From Hyphomicrobium sp. ghe19 (lineage in GTDB: Bacteria > Pseudomonadota > Alphaproteobacteria > Rhizobiales > Hyphomicrobiaceae): 64,000 nt of DNA. A program made the position numbers and the translations under genes. The stretch spans positions 2,246,001 to 2,310,000 of the forward strand of contig NZ_LR743509.1 in the NCBI RefSeq assembly GCF_902712875.1, read 5' to 3'. The notes beneath the pieces are model-generated. The model saw only the letters and a list, made by a program, of their open reading frames with translations, had not been told where the DNA came from and searched no databases. This document shows positions 1 to 9,068 of the stretch, piece by piece (position 1 is the first letter of the stretch; each line of letters starts with the position of its first letter).

Positions 1-826
1 GCTGCGCCAATCGTTCCAATTGTTCGTGCGTTGCGGCACCGAACCTTATCAGCGCGAATTCGTCGCCGCCGAGCCGCGCCAAAACATCGGCTTTACGAAC
101 GACTTTAATCAAGCGCCTCGCGACGCTCTTCAGTAACGCATCGCCGACCGGCTGACCGAACATGTCATTGACGCTATTGAAGCCGTCGAGATCGATCCAG
201 AGAACAGCAATTTCGCTGCCGCTTGCGAGGGCGCCCTGGAGCTGTTGGTGGAAGTAAGCACGACTAAAGAGTTCAGTCAGCGTGTCATGGGAAGCGAGCC
301 ATTCGATTCTTTTTTCTGCTTGCCGCTCTTCGGTGATGTCCTCGTGTATACCGATCCAGCCTCCATCCAACAAAGGCTGACTTGTGACGAGGACTACCCG
401 GCCATTCTTCAGATGCCTGACTTCGGAAAAAGATTTGCCTTCCGAGAGTGCAGCAAGATGATCTTTGATCCGTCGCTCTTGGATTGCGTGAGCTTCTTTC
501 GCGGTATAATCGGTTTCATTCGACACGACATAGGCGACAATATCGACAAATGCCGTCCCCTGCTCCGTCACCGCATCCGGCAAATCGTAAAGCTCGCGAT
601 AGAAGTTGTTGCAGACGACAAGCCGCTGTCGCTTGTCGAACATCGACAACCCGCGGATCATGGTATTGATGGCGCGAGCGAAGGGCCCGCTCGGTTTTTC
701 GATCCGCTTTTTTCCCGCCCTTGAGAACCCGCGCGCCGCTTTAGCCTTGGAGGCTTTTCGACGGGAAGGGATGTTGGCGTTGCGTGGCGAAATAGGCTTA
801 GAGGACGGACGGCCGCCGGGCTTCAT
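1..826 (-). CDS. PAS-GGDEF diguanylate cyclase, 3' end cut by window
   Basis: The reading frame opens at an ATG at 826 and runs without a stop to the window edge, giving 275 codons of a longer protein. A basic, low-complexity N-terminus (about residues 1-45) is followed by a PAS-like segment (about 50-165) with the form MFDKRQRLVVCN, ending in IHEDITEER, and then a GGDEF domain from about residue 175. The signature LARLGGDEFALI is intact at about residue 253, so the protein should make cyclic di-GMP from two GTP. It is probably cytosolic, since no membrane segment is seen. Many alphaproteobacterial relatives carry a C-terminal EAL phosphodiesterase domain. Whether this one does lies outside the window. 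Confidence 0.88.
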   Translation of the reverse strand, partial: MKPGGRPSSKPISPRNANIPSRRKASKAKAARGFSRAGKKRIEKPSGPFARAINTMIRGLSMFDKRQRLVVCNNFYRELYDLPDAVTEQGTAFVDIVAYVVSNETDYTAKEAHAIQERRIKDHLAALSEGKSFSEVRHLKNGRVVLVTSQPLLDGGWIGIHEDITEERQAEKRIEWLASHDTLTELFSRAYFHQQLQGALASGSEIAVLWIDLDGFNSVNDMFGQPVGDALLKSVARRLIKVVRKADVLARLGGDEFALIRFGAATHEQLERLAQ

Positions 827-1161
827 CAAATTTATCCGAGAAATCGCATCTTCGAAAATTCGTCAGCATGCAAATGAAACAATAATTTTGTGTATGTTGT
901 GTGTGCGCGAGTCATGCAGCTACTGGCGCTTTAGCCAGTCCTATCGCGGCATAAATGTTATGCTCAATGTTTCAGACTTGGCCCGCGTCACGAGGCAGCG
1001 GCTTTCGAGCCTCAGGATGAGCAACCGGACAATCGGCTCATTTGGCTCATCCGAAATGAACTTGATCGCGAACTCAATGGCCTATAACTGACCGCCTATC
1101 CCTTCCGCTCCAGTCGAACTAATCAAAACCGCGTGTCTGTTCGCCTCACGCCAGCATATGA
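827..1161. other. Intergenic region, no gene seen
   Basis: A 335-base gap between the divergently transcribed PAS-GGDEF gene and the HAD hydrolase gene. It must hold both promoters. The part at about 850-910 is AT-richer than its surroundings. No tRNA, riboswitch or convincing small ORF was recognised. Confidence 0.5.
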
Positions 1162-2067
1162 ATGAGACAAATCTTGTCAGCATCTTCGCCCCGCCTCGGG
1201 GCCAACGTTCCATCGATCTTGGCGCACGCCGGCCCGATCTTGACTCGTTACCACGTGGTTTTCTGCGACGTCTGGGGCGTCGTCCATAACGGGCAAACGG
1301 CATTCGATGGGGCCTGCCGGGCGCTTGAAAAATTTCGCGACGGCGGCGGCACGGTTATCTTCGTAACGAATGCGCCGGTTCCCAAGCGGCGCGTTGCCGA
1401 TATGCTCGCGGCACGAAAGGTTCCGGCGAACGCTTGGGACGATATCGTTTCATCAGGCGATCTTGCACTCGACCATGTGACAGCGCGCGGGTTTAAAGCG
1501 CTGCACTGCATCGGCCCTCAGGATCGCGACCAGGCTCTGTTCTCGGCGCTTCGCGCCCGCTCCGTTCCGCTCGCGGAGGCGGAGGCGATCATCTGCACAG
1601 GGCTCAACGACGACCGGAACGAGACGCCCAACGATTACCGGCCCCTTCTCGATGACGCGCTCGCAAAGCGCTTGCCGTTCGTTTGCGCAAACCCGGATCT
1701 CGTCGTCGATGTCGGCGGAACGCTTTACTATTGCGCCGGCGCGATCGCGGATCTCTACGTCCACATGGGCGGCGAAGTCTTCTGGGCCGGAAAGCCGTAT
1801 CTCAACACATACGAGACGGCGCATCAAAAGGCGGAAGCGCTTCGGAACGCCAATGTCGAGCGGGACAAGATTCTGGTGATAGGCGATGCGCTACGAACGG
1901 ACTTGAAGGGCGCGCAGAACTACGGTTGCGACGCGCTCTTCATTGCTTCCGGCATTCATCGCCATGAGACCGTCGAAGGGCTCGATCTCTCGGCAACGAA
2001 GCTTAGCGATTTGTTCGGACCGGGTGCGCCGCCCGCCCTCGGCGCCATGCTGGAACTCGCCTGGTAA
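1162..2067 (+). CDS. HAD-superfamily class IIA hydrolase (TIGR01459-like)
   Basis: A 301-aa cytosolic protein of the HAD class IIA phosphatase type. Motif I with the nucleophile reads FCDVWGVVHNG at about residue 34, motif II is IFVTNA, and the Mg-binding motif appears as VIGDALRTDLKGA near residue 237. The large cap domain between motifs II and III fits subclass IIA (NagD-like sugar or nucleotide phosphatases). The length and the N-terminal extension before motif I match the alphaproteobacterial TIGR01459 family, whose substrate is not established. The ATG at 1162 is used because the neighbouring ATG at 1158 is in another frame. Confidence 0.85.
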   Translation: MRQILSASSPRLGANVPSILAHAGPILTRYHVVFCDVWGVVHNGQTAFDGACRALEKFRDGGGTVIFVTNAPVPKRRVADMLAARKVPANAWDDIVSSGDLALDHVTARGFKALHCIGPQDRDQALFSALRARSVPLAEAEAIICTGLNDDRNETPNDYRPLLDDALAKRLPFVCANPDLVVDVGGTLYYCAGAIADLYVHMGGEVFWAGKPYLNTYETAHQKAEALRNANVERDKILVIGDALRTDLKGAQNYGCDALFIASGIHRHETVEGLDLSATKLSDLFGPGAPPALGAMLELAW

Positions 2068-2076
2068 CCGTTCCGC

Positions 2077-3090
2077 TCACTCGGCCTTCGTTACGGGGAG
2101 CGGAGGCGGCGGCTCGCTTTTCGGGCGCTTCGGCGCCGGGCCATCCGAGAAGCTGTTGAACACGACATCGGGCGATGTCGTGTTGTGCTGGGACGGCACC
2201 AGCCGGCCGATCCAAATGTCGGTTGCGCGCGCGTGATCGAACTTCATGATGTTGTCCTCGCGCCAGCCTTTGCCTCCCTGCTCGCGGACAGCGATGCGCG
2301 CCGTGTCGTTGTTGAATTCCGTGATGTACATCGATCTCAACATCGCGAACGGGCCGCCGCTGATCCCATGATCGAAGACGACGTCAATGGCTTGGCGATT
2401 GTCGTCGACGGAGACCATCCGTACGGACGCCGAGCCGCCTTTCTCGAATGCGAGATTGAAAGTGCGTGTTGCCGGATCGAACGACACTTCCTTGATTTTG
2501 ACCAAGGGCCGGCCGTCATACTCGATGGGGCCGACGATAAAGGACGAGCCATAGGCGGTATTGCGCATGGTTGACGGGGTCAGCGGGCGGGCACGCCAGT
2601 AACCGTCCTGCGGATAGAGAACGAGCACCTCTTCGGCGCCATCGTCGCGCTTCAACCAGACCTGCAACAGGTGTAGGCCGCTTTCAACGTGATCTCCGAC
2701 GCGCACGGTCGTGACGGCAGGACGCCAAAAGGAGGGATACGTGAAACCGACGATCCAAAGCTTGGTGTCCTCATAAAGGGTCACCATTTTGGGCGGGTTA
2801 GGCGCCGCATAGCTCGGGTCCGACGCCATATCGCACGCAGTCCAGTCGGCTTCGACGTTCGCGCGCATGCTCGGGGTCAGATAAACCGGGTGGGCCGCTT
2901 CGATGCGAAATGCTCGTACGTTCTGGTTGGAAAACGAGACTGCGACGTTGTCCTTCTCGGCACAAAGCACCGGCTCGCTTTCGTTCACGACGTCGACGGC
3001 AAGACCGTCCAGCGACGCGGCGCGCGCGGGCATTAGCGGCGCCGCCATGAGCAGCAGCGCGGTGGCGATCAGACGAACGTACAAGGGCAT
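2077..3090 (-). CDS. Exported protein of unknown function
   Basis: The protein starts with a clear signal peptide (MPLYVRLIATALLLMAAPLMPARA, cleavage after about residue 24; hydrophobic core at 5-18), so it is exported to the periplasm. The mature part is about 310 aa with no transmembrane segment, ends in a proline-rich tail and has no domain I can name. The ATG at 3090 is preferred over an upstream TTG at 3102 because a GGAG sits at a suitable distance in front of it. It is the last gene of a minus-strand run after the OpgH-like and FkbM genes, so a role in glucan or envelope biology is possible but only inferred from position. Confidence 0.72.
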   Translation of the reverse strand: MPLYVRLIATALLLMAAPLMPARAASLDGLAVDVVNESEPVLCAEKDNVAVSFSNQNVRAFRIEAAHPVYLTPSMRANVEADWTACDMASDPSYAAPNPPKMVTLYEDTKLWIVGFTYPSFWRPAVTTVRVGDHVESGLHLLQVWLKRDDGAEEVLVLYPQDGYWRARPLTPSTMRNTAYGSSFIVGPIEYDGRPLVKIKEVSFDPATRTFNLAFEKGGSASVRMVSVDDNRQAIDVVFDHGISGGPFAMLRSMYITEFNNDTARIAVREQGGKGWREDNIMKFDHARATDIWIGRLVPSQHNTTSPDVVFNSFSDGPAPKRPKSEPPPPLPVTKAE

Positions 3091-3165
3091 TCCCCACTCC
3101 AATTTAATTCTTCCAGATTTCGTGAAACGCGTTTGGCGCGAGCCACTTCGTGCTTGCCCAGTCTA

Positions 3166-3909
3166 TCACGGCTGAAGCACCGCATAGATGTCACCTGAGT
3201 TCGCGTCGTGCGGCAGATTGCTGAGATAGCCAGCCATCTCTGCATCAGAAAGCCAGCGATCGAATGACAAAGTCTGATTTTCGCCCAGCGCGACGTTGTA
3301 GCCATAGTCACCGAGCGTCGACATCCGGTCGAAGCAGGCCATTGCGACATCGCGTGCAATCGTCGTGAACTCGAAGGACAGAGCCTTTATCGGCCGCGAC
3401 AGTCCGCGCAGCACCGCGTCTTCGAAGCCTTCGACGTCTATCTTGACGAACGACGGCGATCCGTAGCGCGCGATGAGGCCGTCGAGCGTCACGACCTCGA
3501 TCGGGATTTGCCCGTCCCATATCTGGCCTTCCCAGCCCTTTGCGCCCTCTGCCTGGTGGACGAACTCTTCAGACAGCGTGGAGACGGTCGGATTTGCCGT
3601 GTTGACGAATAGCTCGCGGGTGCCTGCTTCTGCGCCGACCGCACGGTCGATGATCTCGACCAATGGGTCTCGCCCGTGGATGTGGGTTAGCGCGGAGAAG
3701 AGCAGCGGTTGCGGCTCGATCGCGATGACGCGGGCACCGAGTCGGCGAAATGAGGCAACGCGATCACCAACATGCGCGCCGACATCGAACACGAGATCGC
3801 CCGGTTCGACGAAACGGCGATAGAGCGCGTCCATGGCGCTGCGTGGGGCCTCAGGTCCGAGATAGATCCGCAGCGACCGGAATACGCCTGCGAGAGCCGG
3901 TGACGCCAT
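3166..3909 (-). CDS. FkbM-family SAM-dependent methyltransferase
   Basis: A 247-aa protein with the FkbM-type methyltransferase fold. The SAM-binding loop is DLVFDVGAHVGDR at about residues 37-49, followed by the acidic strand end VIAIEPQP, and later the family signature SFVKIDVEGFEDAVLRG near residue 150. FkbM enzymes mostly O-methylate sugars or other hydroxyls on natural products and glycans. The gene begins only 4 bases after the stop of the OpgH-like glucosyltransferase and is surely co-transcribed with it. That makes methylation of the OpgH glucan a reasonable guess, which the sequence alone cannot prove. Confidence 0.87.
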   Translation of the reverse strand: MASPALAGVFRSLRIYLGPEAPRSAMDALYRRFVEPGDLVFDVGAHVGDRVASFRRLGARVIAIEPQPLLFSALTHIHGRDPLVEIIDRAVGAEAGTRELFVNTANPTVSTLSEEFVHQAEGAKGWEGQIWDGQIPIEVVTLDGLIARYGSPSFVKIDVEGFEDAVLRGLSRPIKALSFEFTTIARDVAMACFDRMSTLGDYGYNVALGENQTLSFDRWLSDAEMAGYLSNLPHDANSGDIYAVLQP

Positions 3910-3913
3910 GAGG

Positions 3914-5713
3914 TCAGCTCCCCGCCTGAACGGCTCGGATTTCGGCGGGTGGCGCGAAGTCCTCAGGGATCCCCGCTATGCCATGACGGCGGAAAAAGCG
4001 CCCAACGGCGGGGCTCGCGGTGAAAACGACGAAGGGAACCGCAAGCCCGTAACCCGCCGTCAGCGGCAAACTCCAAAGCAGCGCGGCGGGGGAAACAAGC
4101 GCGATGGCCACGTAGAGCAGCACGCCGAAGAGAAGTTGCGGCCAAAGCCATCGGAGGGCGTCGCCCCATGTCACGCCGCCGCCGTCGCGGCGCTGGCCGT
4201 TCCAGACGATCGTTCTGCCGAACAATAACCCGAACATGAAAATCGATGTTCGTATCGTGGTCACCGCGCCGAGAACGAGCGAGAACAAAATCTCGATGAT
4301 CGCGCTCGACGCAAATCTCAGCCGACCGCCGAAGCGGTTGATCTCGCCCGGCGTCAGGATGGCGTCCGCTATGCCCGCAAGCTTCGGTGCGAGATGCATC
4401 AACAAAAGGAGGCCGTATATCGTCTCGACGGCAAACCAGGGGAAATCGTTCTGTCGTTCCGCGCTCAGCACGGCGAGCGGCAGGATGGCGGCGAGCAGCG
4501 TCCATGCCGGAACGCCAAGAAACATCAGAATCGCCCAAATGAGTTGAAAGCGGCTCACCGGCTCGATGCCGGGCATTCCGATCAATCTCAAATATTGCAT
4601 GTTGCCCTGACACCAGCGCGCGTCACGGCGCATGAATTCGAGCGCGTCGGGCGGATTGTCCTCGTAGGAGCCCGTTTCGACCGGCAGCACGCGCACCTCG
4701 TAGCCCGCCTTGCGCATGAGAACGGCTTCGACCTGATCGTGCGATAAGATCGTCTCGCTCTTCAACAGACCCTTCATTGCGCAATGCTCGACGAAGGGCG
4801 CGACGCGAACAAGCGCGTTGTGGCCCCAGAACGGTCCGCAGTCTCCCACCCACCAGGCCTGGCCCATCGTGTAAGTCCGCATACCGAGCCGCATGCCGAA
4901 CTGGAAAATGCGCGCGAACGCCGACGACGACGGCGTGCCGACGACAAGGCTTTGCAGAATGCCGATGCGAGGATGCTTCTCCATGATGCGCACGAGGGTA
5001 ACGATGGCCTCGCCCGTCATCAGACTATCCGCATCGAGCGGCAGCATGAACTCGTAATTGGAACCCCAGCGCAAGGCGAACTCGCGAACGTTGCCGGCTT
5101 TGAAACCCGAATTGCCGATTCGCCGGCGATAGATGATGCGGTCGGGATCCGGGTCGGCTTGCTTCCACGCCGCAACTTCCGCTTCTTCGCGCTGGATGAT
5201 CTCACCCTGATCGCTGTCGCTCAGCACGAAGTAGGAGAAGCGACCTGCCTCCGCCATCCGATCGAGACTTGCCTTCACGGTTTTCAGACGCAGCAGCGCA
5301 CGCGCCGGGTCCTCGTTACGCAACGTCATCAAGACTGCGGTATTAACCGTAAGGGGCGACTGATCGCCCTTCGTTTCGTAATACGGCTCGGCGTGCGTTT
5401 TCCTTCTTGTCCCATGAAGCTGCCACAGGCCGATGACAGCATTCCAGAAACCAAGAACCGGCCAGGGTGCGCCGAGTGCCAAGCAAATGACCATCGTGAT
5501 GCCGACGACAGTCCAGCCCCCGCTCGTGAAAATCACGCCGGCGACGAGCACGATGAGAAGCCACGTCGCTAGATTGAGAAAGAGGACAACGCGCCGCCGC
5601 TTGTTCAGCGTGGCTATTGCGTCCAGGCCTGCGGGAGTCGTAAGGCTTGGGGCCTCGACGACAATCGTTCTGTTAATGTCCGACACCCCGTCGTGCTCGG
5701 CACCGATCGTCAT
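3914..5713 (-). CDS. opgH: OpgH/MdoH-like glucan glucosyltransferase (GT2)
   Basis: A 599-aa inner-membrane processive GT2 enzyme that should polymerise UDP-glucose into periplasmic glucan backbone. Two membrane helices lie near residues 38-85 and several more after about 375. The catalytic series is present: SDSDQGE, LPLDADSL, the acceptor-site aspartate in ILSHDQVEA, and RDARWCQGN. It is much shorter than E. coli OpgH (847 aa), mainly at both termini, which is usual for alphaproteobacterial members. No opgG partner is in the window. The adjacent FkbM and exported-protein genes appear to form one transcript with it, and the divergent dehydrogenase gene begins only about 20 bases away. Confidence 0.87.
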   Translation of the reverse strand: MTIGAEHDGVSDINRTIVVEAPSLTTPAGLDAIATLNKRRRVVLFLNLATWLLIVLVAGVIFTSGGWTVVGITMVICLALGAPWPVLGFWNAVIGLWQLHGTRRKTHAEPYYETKGDQSPLTVNTAVLMTLRNEDPARALLRLKTVKASLDRMAEAGRFSYFVLSDSDQGEIIQREEAEVAAWKQADPDPDRIIYRRRIGNSGFKAGNVREFALRWGSNYEFMLPLDADSLMTGEAIVTLVRIMEKHPRIGILQSLVVGTPSSSAFARIFQFGMRLGMRTYTMGQAWWVGDCGPFWGHNALVRVAPFVEHCAMKGLLKSETILSHDQVEAVLMRKAGYEVRVLPVETGSYEDNPPDALEFMRRDARWCQGNMQYLRLIGMPGIEPVSRFQLIWAILMFLGVPAWTLLAAILPLAVLSAERQNDFPWFAVETIYGLLLLMHLAPKLAGIADAILTPGEINRFGGRLRFASSAIIEILFSLVLGAVTTIRTSIFMFGLLFGRTIVWNGQRRDGGGVTWGDALRWLWPQLLFGVLLYVAIALVSPAALLWSLPLTAGYGLAVPFVVFTASPAVGRFFRRHGIAGIPEDFAPPAEIRAVQAGS

Positions 5714-5731
5714 TACGGACCATCCTTCGCA

Positions 5732-6757
5732 ATGAGTGACCCGCAGAGCAGCTTCGACTCCAATGCCCAGCGCTTAAGGCGCAGCCAAGGCCAGATCGTG
5801 GTTGCCCGAGCCCTCTGGTACGTCAAACCCGGCATTGCGGAAGTTCGACCCGAACGCCTCTCTCCGCCTTCACCGGGTGAAGCACGCATCGCGACGGAGT
5901 ATTCCGCAATCAGCCGCGGCACCGAACGCATGGTCGCGCTTGGCGAAATCCCTCGAAGCGAATGGGCACGAATGCGTGCCCCGTTGCAAGCCGGAGATTT
6001 CTCCTTTCCCGTCAAATACGGCTATTCCGCGACAGGCATCGTGACGGCGGGTTCCGAGAGATTGGCGGGCAAACGCGCTTTCGTGTTGCACCCGCATCAG
6101 GATCATTTTCACGCTCCGGAAGCGCTGCTCGCGATCCTCCCGGAGAACGTGCCATCGCGTCGCGCCGTGCTCGCGGCCAATATGGAGACCGCACTCAACG
6201 CCCATTGGGATGCGGGGACTACGCTCGGCGACCGTGTTCTCGTGGTCGGCGCCGGCATCGTCGGATTGCTGACCGCGCATCTCGCGAGCCGAATTTCGGG
6301 AACGGACGTCACGATCACCGACATCAATCCGGCGCGGGCGAAATACGCGGAGAAGCTCGGGATCAAGTTCGTGTCCAACACGGACGTCCCCGCCGGCAAC
6401 CGCATCGTGTTTCACGCGAGCGCCACGTCAGCTGGCCTCGAGACGGCGATCAACGCTTGCGCCTTCGAGGGCAGCGTGATCGAGATGAGCTGGTATGGGA
6501 CAAACTCCGTGACCGTGAACCTCGGCGGCGCGTTCCACAGTCGCCGCCTCAAGATCATCTCATCGCAGGTGGGGCACGTGGCACCTCTCCACCGCCACCA
6601 ACTGAAACACAAAGACCGCCTCGAACGGGCGATTGCCATGCTCGACGACGACCGTCTAGATGCGCTCGTCGCCGATGCCGTCAATTTCGAGGATCTGCCC
6701 TCGGCGCTTCCGAAAATCTGGTCATCGTCCGACCTTCCGCCCATCGTCCGCTATTAA
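5732..6757 (+). CDS. Medium-chain dehydrogenase (zinc-binding alcohol dehydrogenase-like), first gene of the PTPS-like cluster
   Basis: A 341-aa MDR-fold oxidoreductase. The N-terminal GroES-like half contains ISRGTER where catalytic-zinc enzymes have a cysteine ligand. The Rossmann half has RVLVVGAGIVGLLTAH near residue 168, then an acidic strand end TDINP, fitting NAD(P) binding. BchC-type bacteriochlorophyllide dehydrogenases have a similar GTE motif, so a relative of that branch without the canonical catalytic zinc site is likely. The start at 5732 is chosen over the ATG at 5693, which would overlap the divergent opgH start. The gene is followed after 22 bases by the PTPS-like gene, and the four plus-strand genes form one operon. 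Substrate unknown. Confidence 0.8.
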   Translation: MSDPQSSFDSNAQRLRRSQGQIVVARALWYVKPGIAEVRPERLSPPSPGEARIATEYSAISRGTERMVALGEIPRSEWARMRAPLQAGDFSFPVKYGYSATGIVTAGSERLAGKRAFVLHPHQDHFHAPEALLAILPENVPSRRAVLAANMETALNAHWDAGTTLGDRVLVVGAGIVGLLTAHLASRISGTDVTITDINPARAKYAEKLGIKFVSNTDVPAGNRIVFHASATSAGLETAINACAFEGSVIEMSWYGTNSVTVNLGGAFHSRRLKIISSQVGHVAPLHRHQLKHKDRLERAIAMLDDDRLDALVADAVNFEDLPSALPKIWSSSDLPPIVRY

Positions 6758-6779
6758 TTCTCACAGGTTGAAACCACCC

Positions 6780-7184
6780 ATGTACTCCGTCGAAGTTCGC
6801 GACCGCATCATGATCGCCCATTCGCTGCCCAATCCCTTTTTCGGACCGGCGCAGAACCTTCACGGTGCGACCTTCGTCGTCGACGTTGCGTTCTTTCGTG
6901 AGAAGCTGACCGAGCAGAACGTCGTCGTCGATATCGGCGCGGCTTTGAGCGTGCTCGGCACGACGCTGCAACCGCTCGCCTATCAGAACCTCGACGTACT
7001 GCCGCAATTCAAGGGCGCCCTGACCACGACGGAATTTCTCTGCAAATATATTTTCGACAGCATAGCAAAGGCTGCCGCTTCGGGTGCACTTGGCGAGGAC
7101 GGAAAAACGCTTTCACGAATTCGCGTAACGCTGTCGGAAACCGACTTGGCGCGCGCAAGCTACGAGGGGTCTATCGGTGGCTGA
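6780..7184 (+). CDS. Divergent 6-pyruvoyl-tetrahydropterin synthase/QueD-like protein
   Basis: A 134-aa T-fold protein recognisable as PTPS/QueD family from IMIAHSLP, then NLHGATF, the VVVDIGAALSVL strand-helix (family: IIDFAELK), TTTEFLCKYIF (family: PTSEVLAKWIW) and the C-terminal VTLSETDLARASY containing the pterin-anchoring glutamate. Key catalytic residues differ. The family zinc motif HGH is HGA, no cysteine stands before it, and the catalytic LDHHYLND segment is LAYQNLDV. Normal PTPS or QueD chemistry is therefore doubtful. The ATG at 6780 gives the expected family length, while an upstream in-frame ATG would lie inside the dehydrogenase gene. It overlaps the next gene by 8 bases. Confidence 0.8.
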   Translation: MYSVEVRDRIMIAHSLPNPFFGPAQNLHGATFVVDVAFFREKLTEQNVVVDIGAALSVLGTTLQPLAYQNLDVLPQFKGALTTTEFLCKYIFDSIAKAAASGALGEDGKTLSRIRVTLSETDLARASYEGSIGG

Positions 7185-8223
7185 AGCCGCTTTCGCCATA
7201 CCGGGGGATCTCAAAGCGACGACCGGAGGCTATGCCTACGATCGCCGCGTGATCGAACTGTTGCCGGCGTTCGGCGTTCCGGTATCGGTTCTCTCGCTGC
7301 CCGGCTCGTTTCCAAATCCGGATGCGAACGATCTCGATGAAACGCGCCGCATTCTCGAGACGCGGCATGCGGATTCTGTGCTCCTGGTGGACGGCCTCGC
7401 CTACGGCGCTTTTCCCGACACGATCCTTGGCAAAATTCCGGGACGCGTCATCGGCCTCGTCCATCATCCGCTGTTTCTTGAAACGGGGCTGCCGCACGCG
7501 CGCAAGGTCGAGCTCAAAGCCAGCGAAGAGCGGGCGCTTCAGCGGGCCAACCACATCATCGTGACGAGCCGCGCGACGAAGCGCATTCTGACCGAGAACA
7601 TGGCGATTGCGCCTGACAAGATCACGATCGCGGAGCCTGGAACAGACCCGGCGCAGCGGGCGACCGGCACCGGCGCGCCGTTGCAGATTCTGGCCGTCGG
7701 CGCCGTCATGCCGCGTAAAGGTTATGACGTTCTCGTCGAAGCTTTGGCGCCGCTCGACGCAATAGATTGGAGATTGACGATCGCGGGCGCGCTCGACCGG
7801 CATCCGCGGGCCGTCGAGGCAGTTCAAAGCGCGATAGCCAAGCACGGTCTTGAAGATCGCGTTACGCTCGCGGGCAAGGTCGTGCCGGCGACGCTCGAGC
7901 GGTTCTACGATTGTGCCGATCTCTTCGTCTCGGCGTCGCTGTTTGAAGGATACGGAATGGTCCTCGCCGAAGCGATGGCTCGCGGCCTGCCGATCGTTCT
8001 GGCTGCCGGTGGTGCTGCGGCCGATACGGCGGGCGAAGCCGCGGCGCTTCACGTCGAAGCGGGCAATGTCGGCCAGCTAACCTCGGCACTGCAGCGCGCG
8101 TTGACCGATAAGAAGCTTCGCGACCGGCTTGCCGATGCGGCCTGGGAAGCTGGCCGCACCTTGCCGACCTGGCACGAAACAGCGCGGCGCATTGCAGCCG
8201 TCATTCTTGGATTACGCCCGTGA
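7177..8223 (+). CDS. Glycosyltransferase family 4
   Basis: A 348-aa GT-B glycosyltransferase of the GT4 type. The C-terminal donor-binding domain shows ILAVGAVMPRKGYDVLVEA and the E-x7-E signature in LFEGYGMVLAEAMARGLPIV (about residue 262). It starts at a GTG at 7177 and overlaps the end of the PTPS-like gene by 8 bases; its own stop overlaps the methyltransferase start by 4 bases, so the three are translationally coupled. There is no membrane segment. In this context the acceptor is more likely a small molecule made by the neighbouring PTPS-like and dehydrogenase proteins than a polysaccharide, though this is an inference from gene order. Confidence 0.85.
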   Translation: MAEAAFAIPGDLKATTGGYAYDRRVIELLPAFGVPVSVLSLPGSFPNPDANDLDETRRILETRHADSVLLVDGLAYGAFPDTILGKIPGRVIGLVHHPLFLETGLPHARKVELKASEERALQRANHIIVTSRATKRILTENMAIAPDKITIAEPGTDPAQRATGTGAPLQILAVGAVMPRKGYDVLVEALAPLDAIDWRLTIAGALDRHPRAVEAVQSAIAKHGLEDRVTLAGKVVPATLERFYDCADLFVSASLFEGYGMVLAEAMARGLPIVLAAGGAAADTAGEAAALHVEAGNVGQLTSALQRALTDKKLRDRLADAAWEAGRTLPTWHETARRIAAVILGLRP

Positions 8224-9053
8224 GCGATTTCTCACCCGAATGGCTCGACCTGCGCGAAGCCGCAGACGCGCGCGCGCGCAATGCGGGCGTTGCCAATGCT
8301 GTGGCAGCACGCTTTGCGCTCCGAGGCGATCTCCGCATTCTCGATTTGGGAGCCGGCACTGGCGCTAATCTCAGGGCGACGTCGGCTTTGCTGCCCGAGC
8401 GGCAGACATGGACGCTCGTCGATCACGACCCCGCATTATTAGACGTGGCGAAAGCAAAGCTCATCAAATGGTCGGACCGGCACGAGGAAGCCGGCGAGAC
8501 GCTTCAGCTCGAAAAAGGGCGTCTCAGGATCACAGTCGCCTTCAAGACCGCCGATCTCGCCCGCGACACGCAAATGCTTCTCGATGAGAAGCCTCAGCTC
8601 GTCACAGCGTCGGCCTTCTTCGATCTGACGTCGGAAGACTACATACGGACGTTGGCGAAAGCCGTCGCTGCTGTCGGCGCGTCGTTTTATGCGACGCTGA
8701 CCTACAACGGCCTTCAAAAGTGGACGCCACACCGGCCCGCCGACAATCAAATGACGGCAGCCTTTCAACGTCACCAGATGCGGGACAAAGGTTTTGGCCC
8801 GGCTGCGGGACCGCTCGCGGGTTCGCACCTTGTCGATCAATTCCGCATCAACGGGCACGTCGTCGTCGAGGGGGACAGCCCGTGGCGGCTCGAGCGCAAC
8901 GACCGGATGCTGATAGACGAATTGATCCGCGGACATGCGGTCGCCGTGACTGAAAGCGGCGGGGTCGACGCCAAGTCGGTTGTCGGTTGGGTGAACGTTA
9001 CGCGGACTGCAGCGTTTGTCGGACACACCGACGTCTTCGCCGCACCACCCTGA
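8220..9053 (+). CDS. Class I SAM-dependent methyltransferase
   Basis: A 277-aa cytosolic methyltransferase. Motif I is RILDLGAGTGANL near residue 39, followed by the acidic strand end TLVDHDPALLD, the usual SAM ribose contact. The start codon is GTG at 8220, overlapping the stop of the upstream glycosyltransferase (GTGA). It is the last gene of the four-gene plus-strand operon and converges on the cytochrome b561 gene with 15 bases between. The acceptor is not identifiable. Placement suggests it modifies the same product as the PTPS-like, dehydrogenase and GT4 proteins. Confidence 0.82.
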   Translation: MSDFSPEWLDLREAADARARNAGVANAVAARFALRGDLRILDLGAGTGANLRATSALLPERQTWTLVDHDPALLDVAKAKLIKWSDRHEEAGETLQLEKGRLRITVAFKTADLARDTQMLLDEKPQLVTASAFFDLTSEDYIRTLAKAVAAVGASFYATLTYNGLQKWTPHRPADNQMTAAFQRHQMRDKGFGPAAGPLAGSHLVDQFRINGHVVVEGDSPWRLERNDRMLIDELIRGHAVAVTESGGVDAKSVVGWVNVTRTAAFVGHTDVFAAPP

Positions 9054-9068
9054 AACCGGCGCTGCCGT

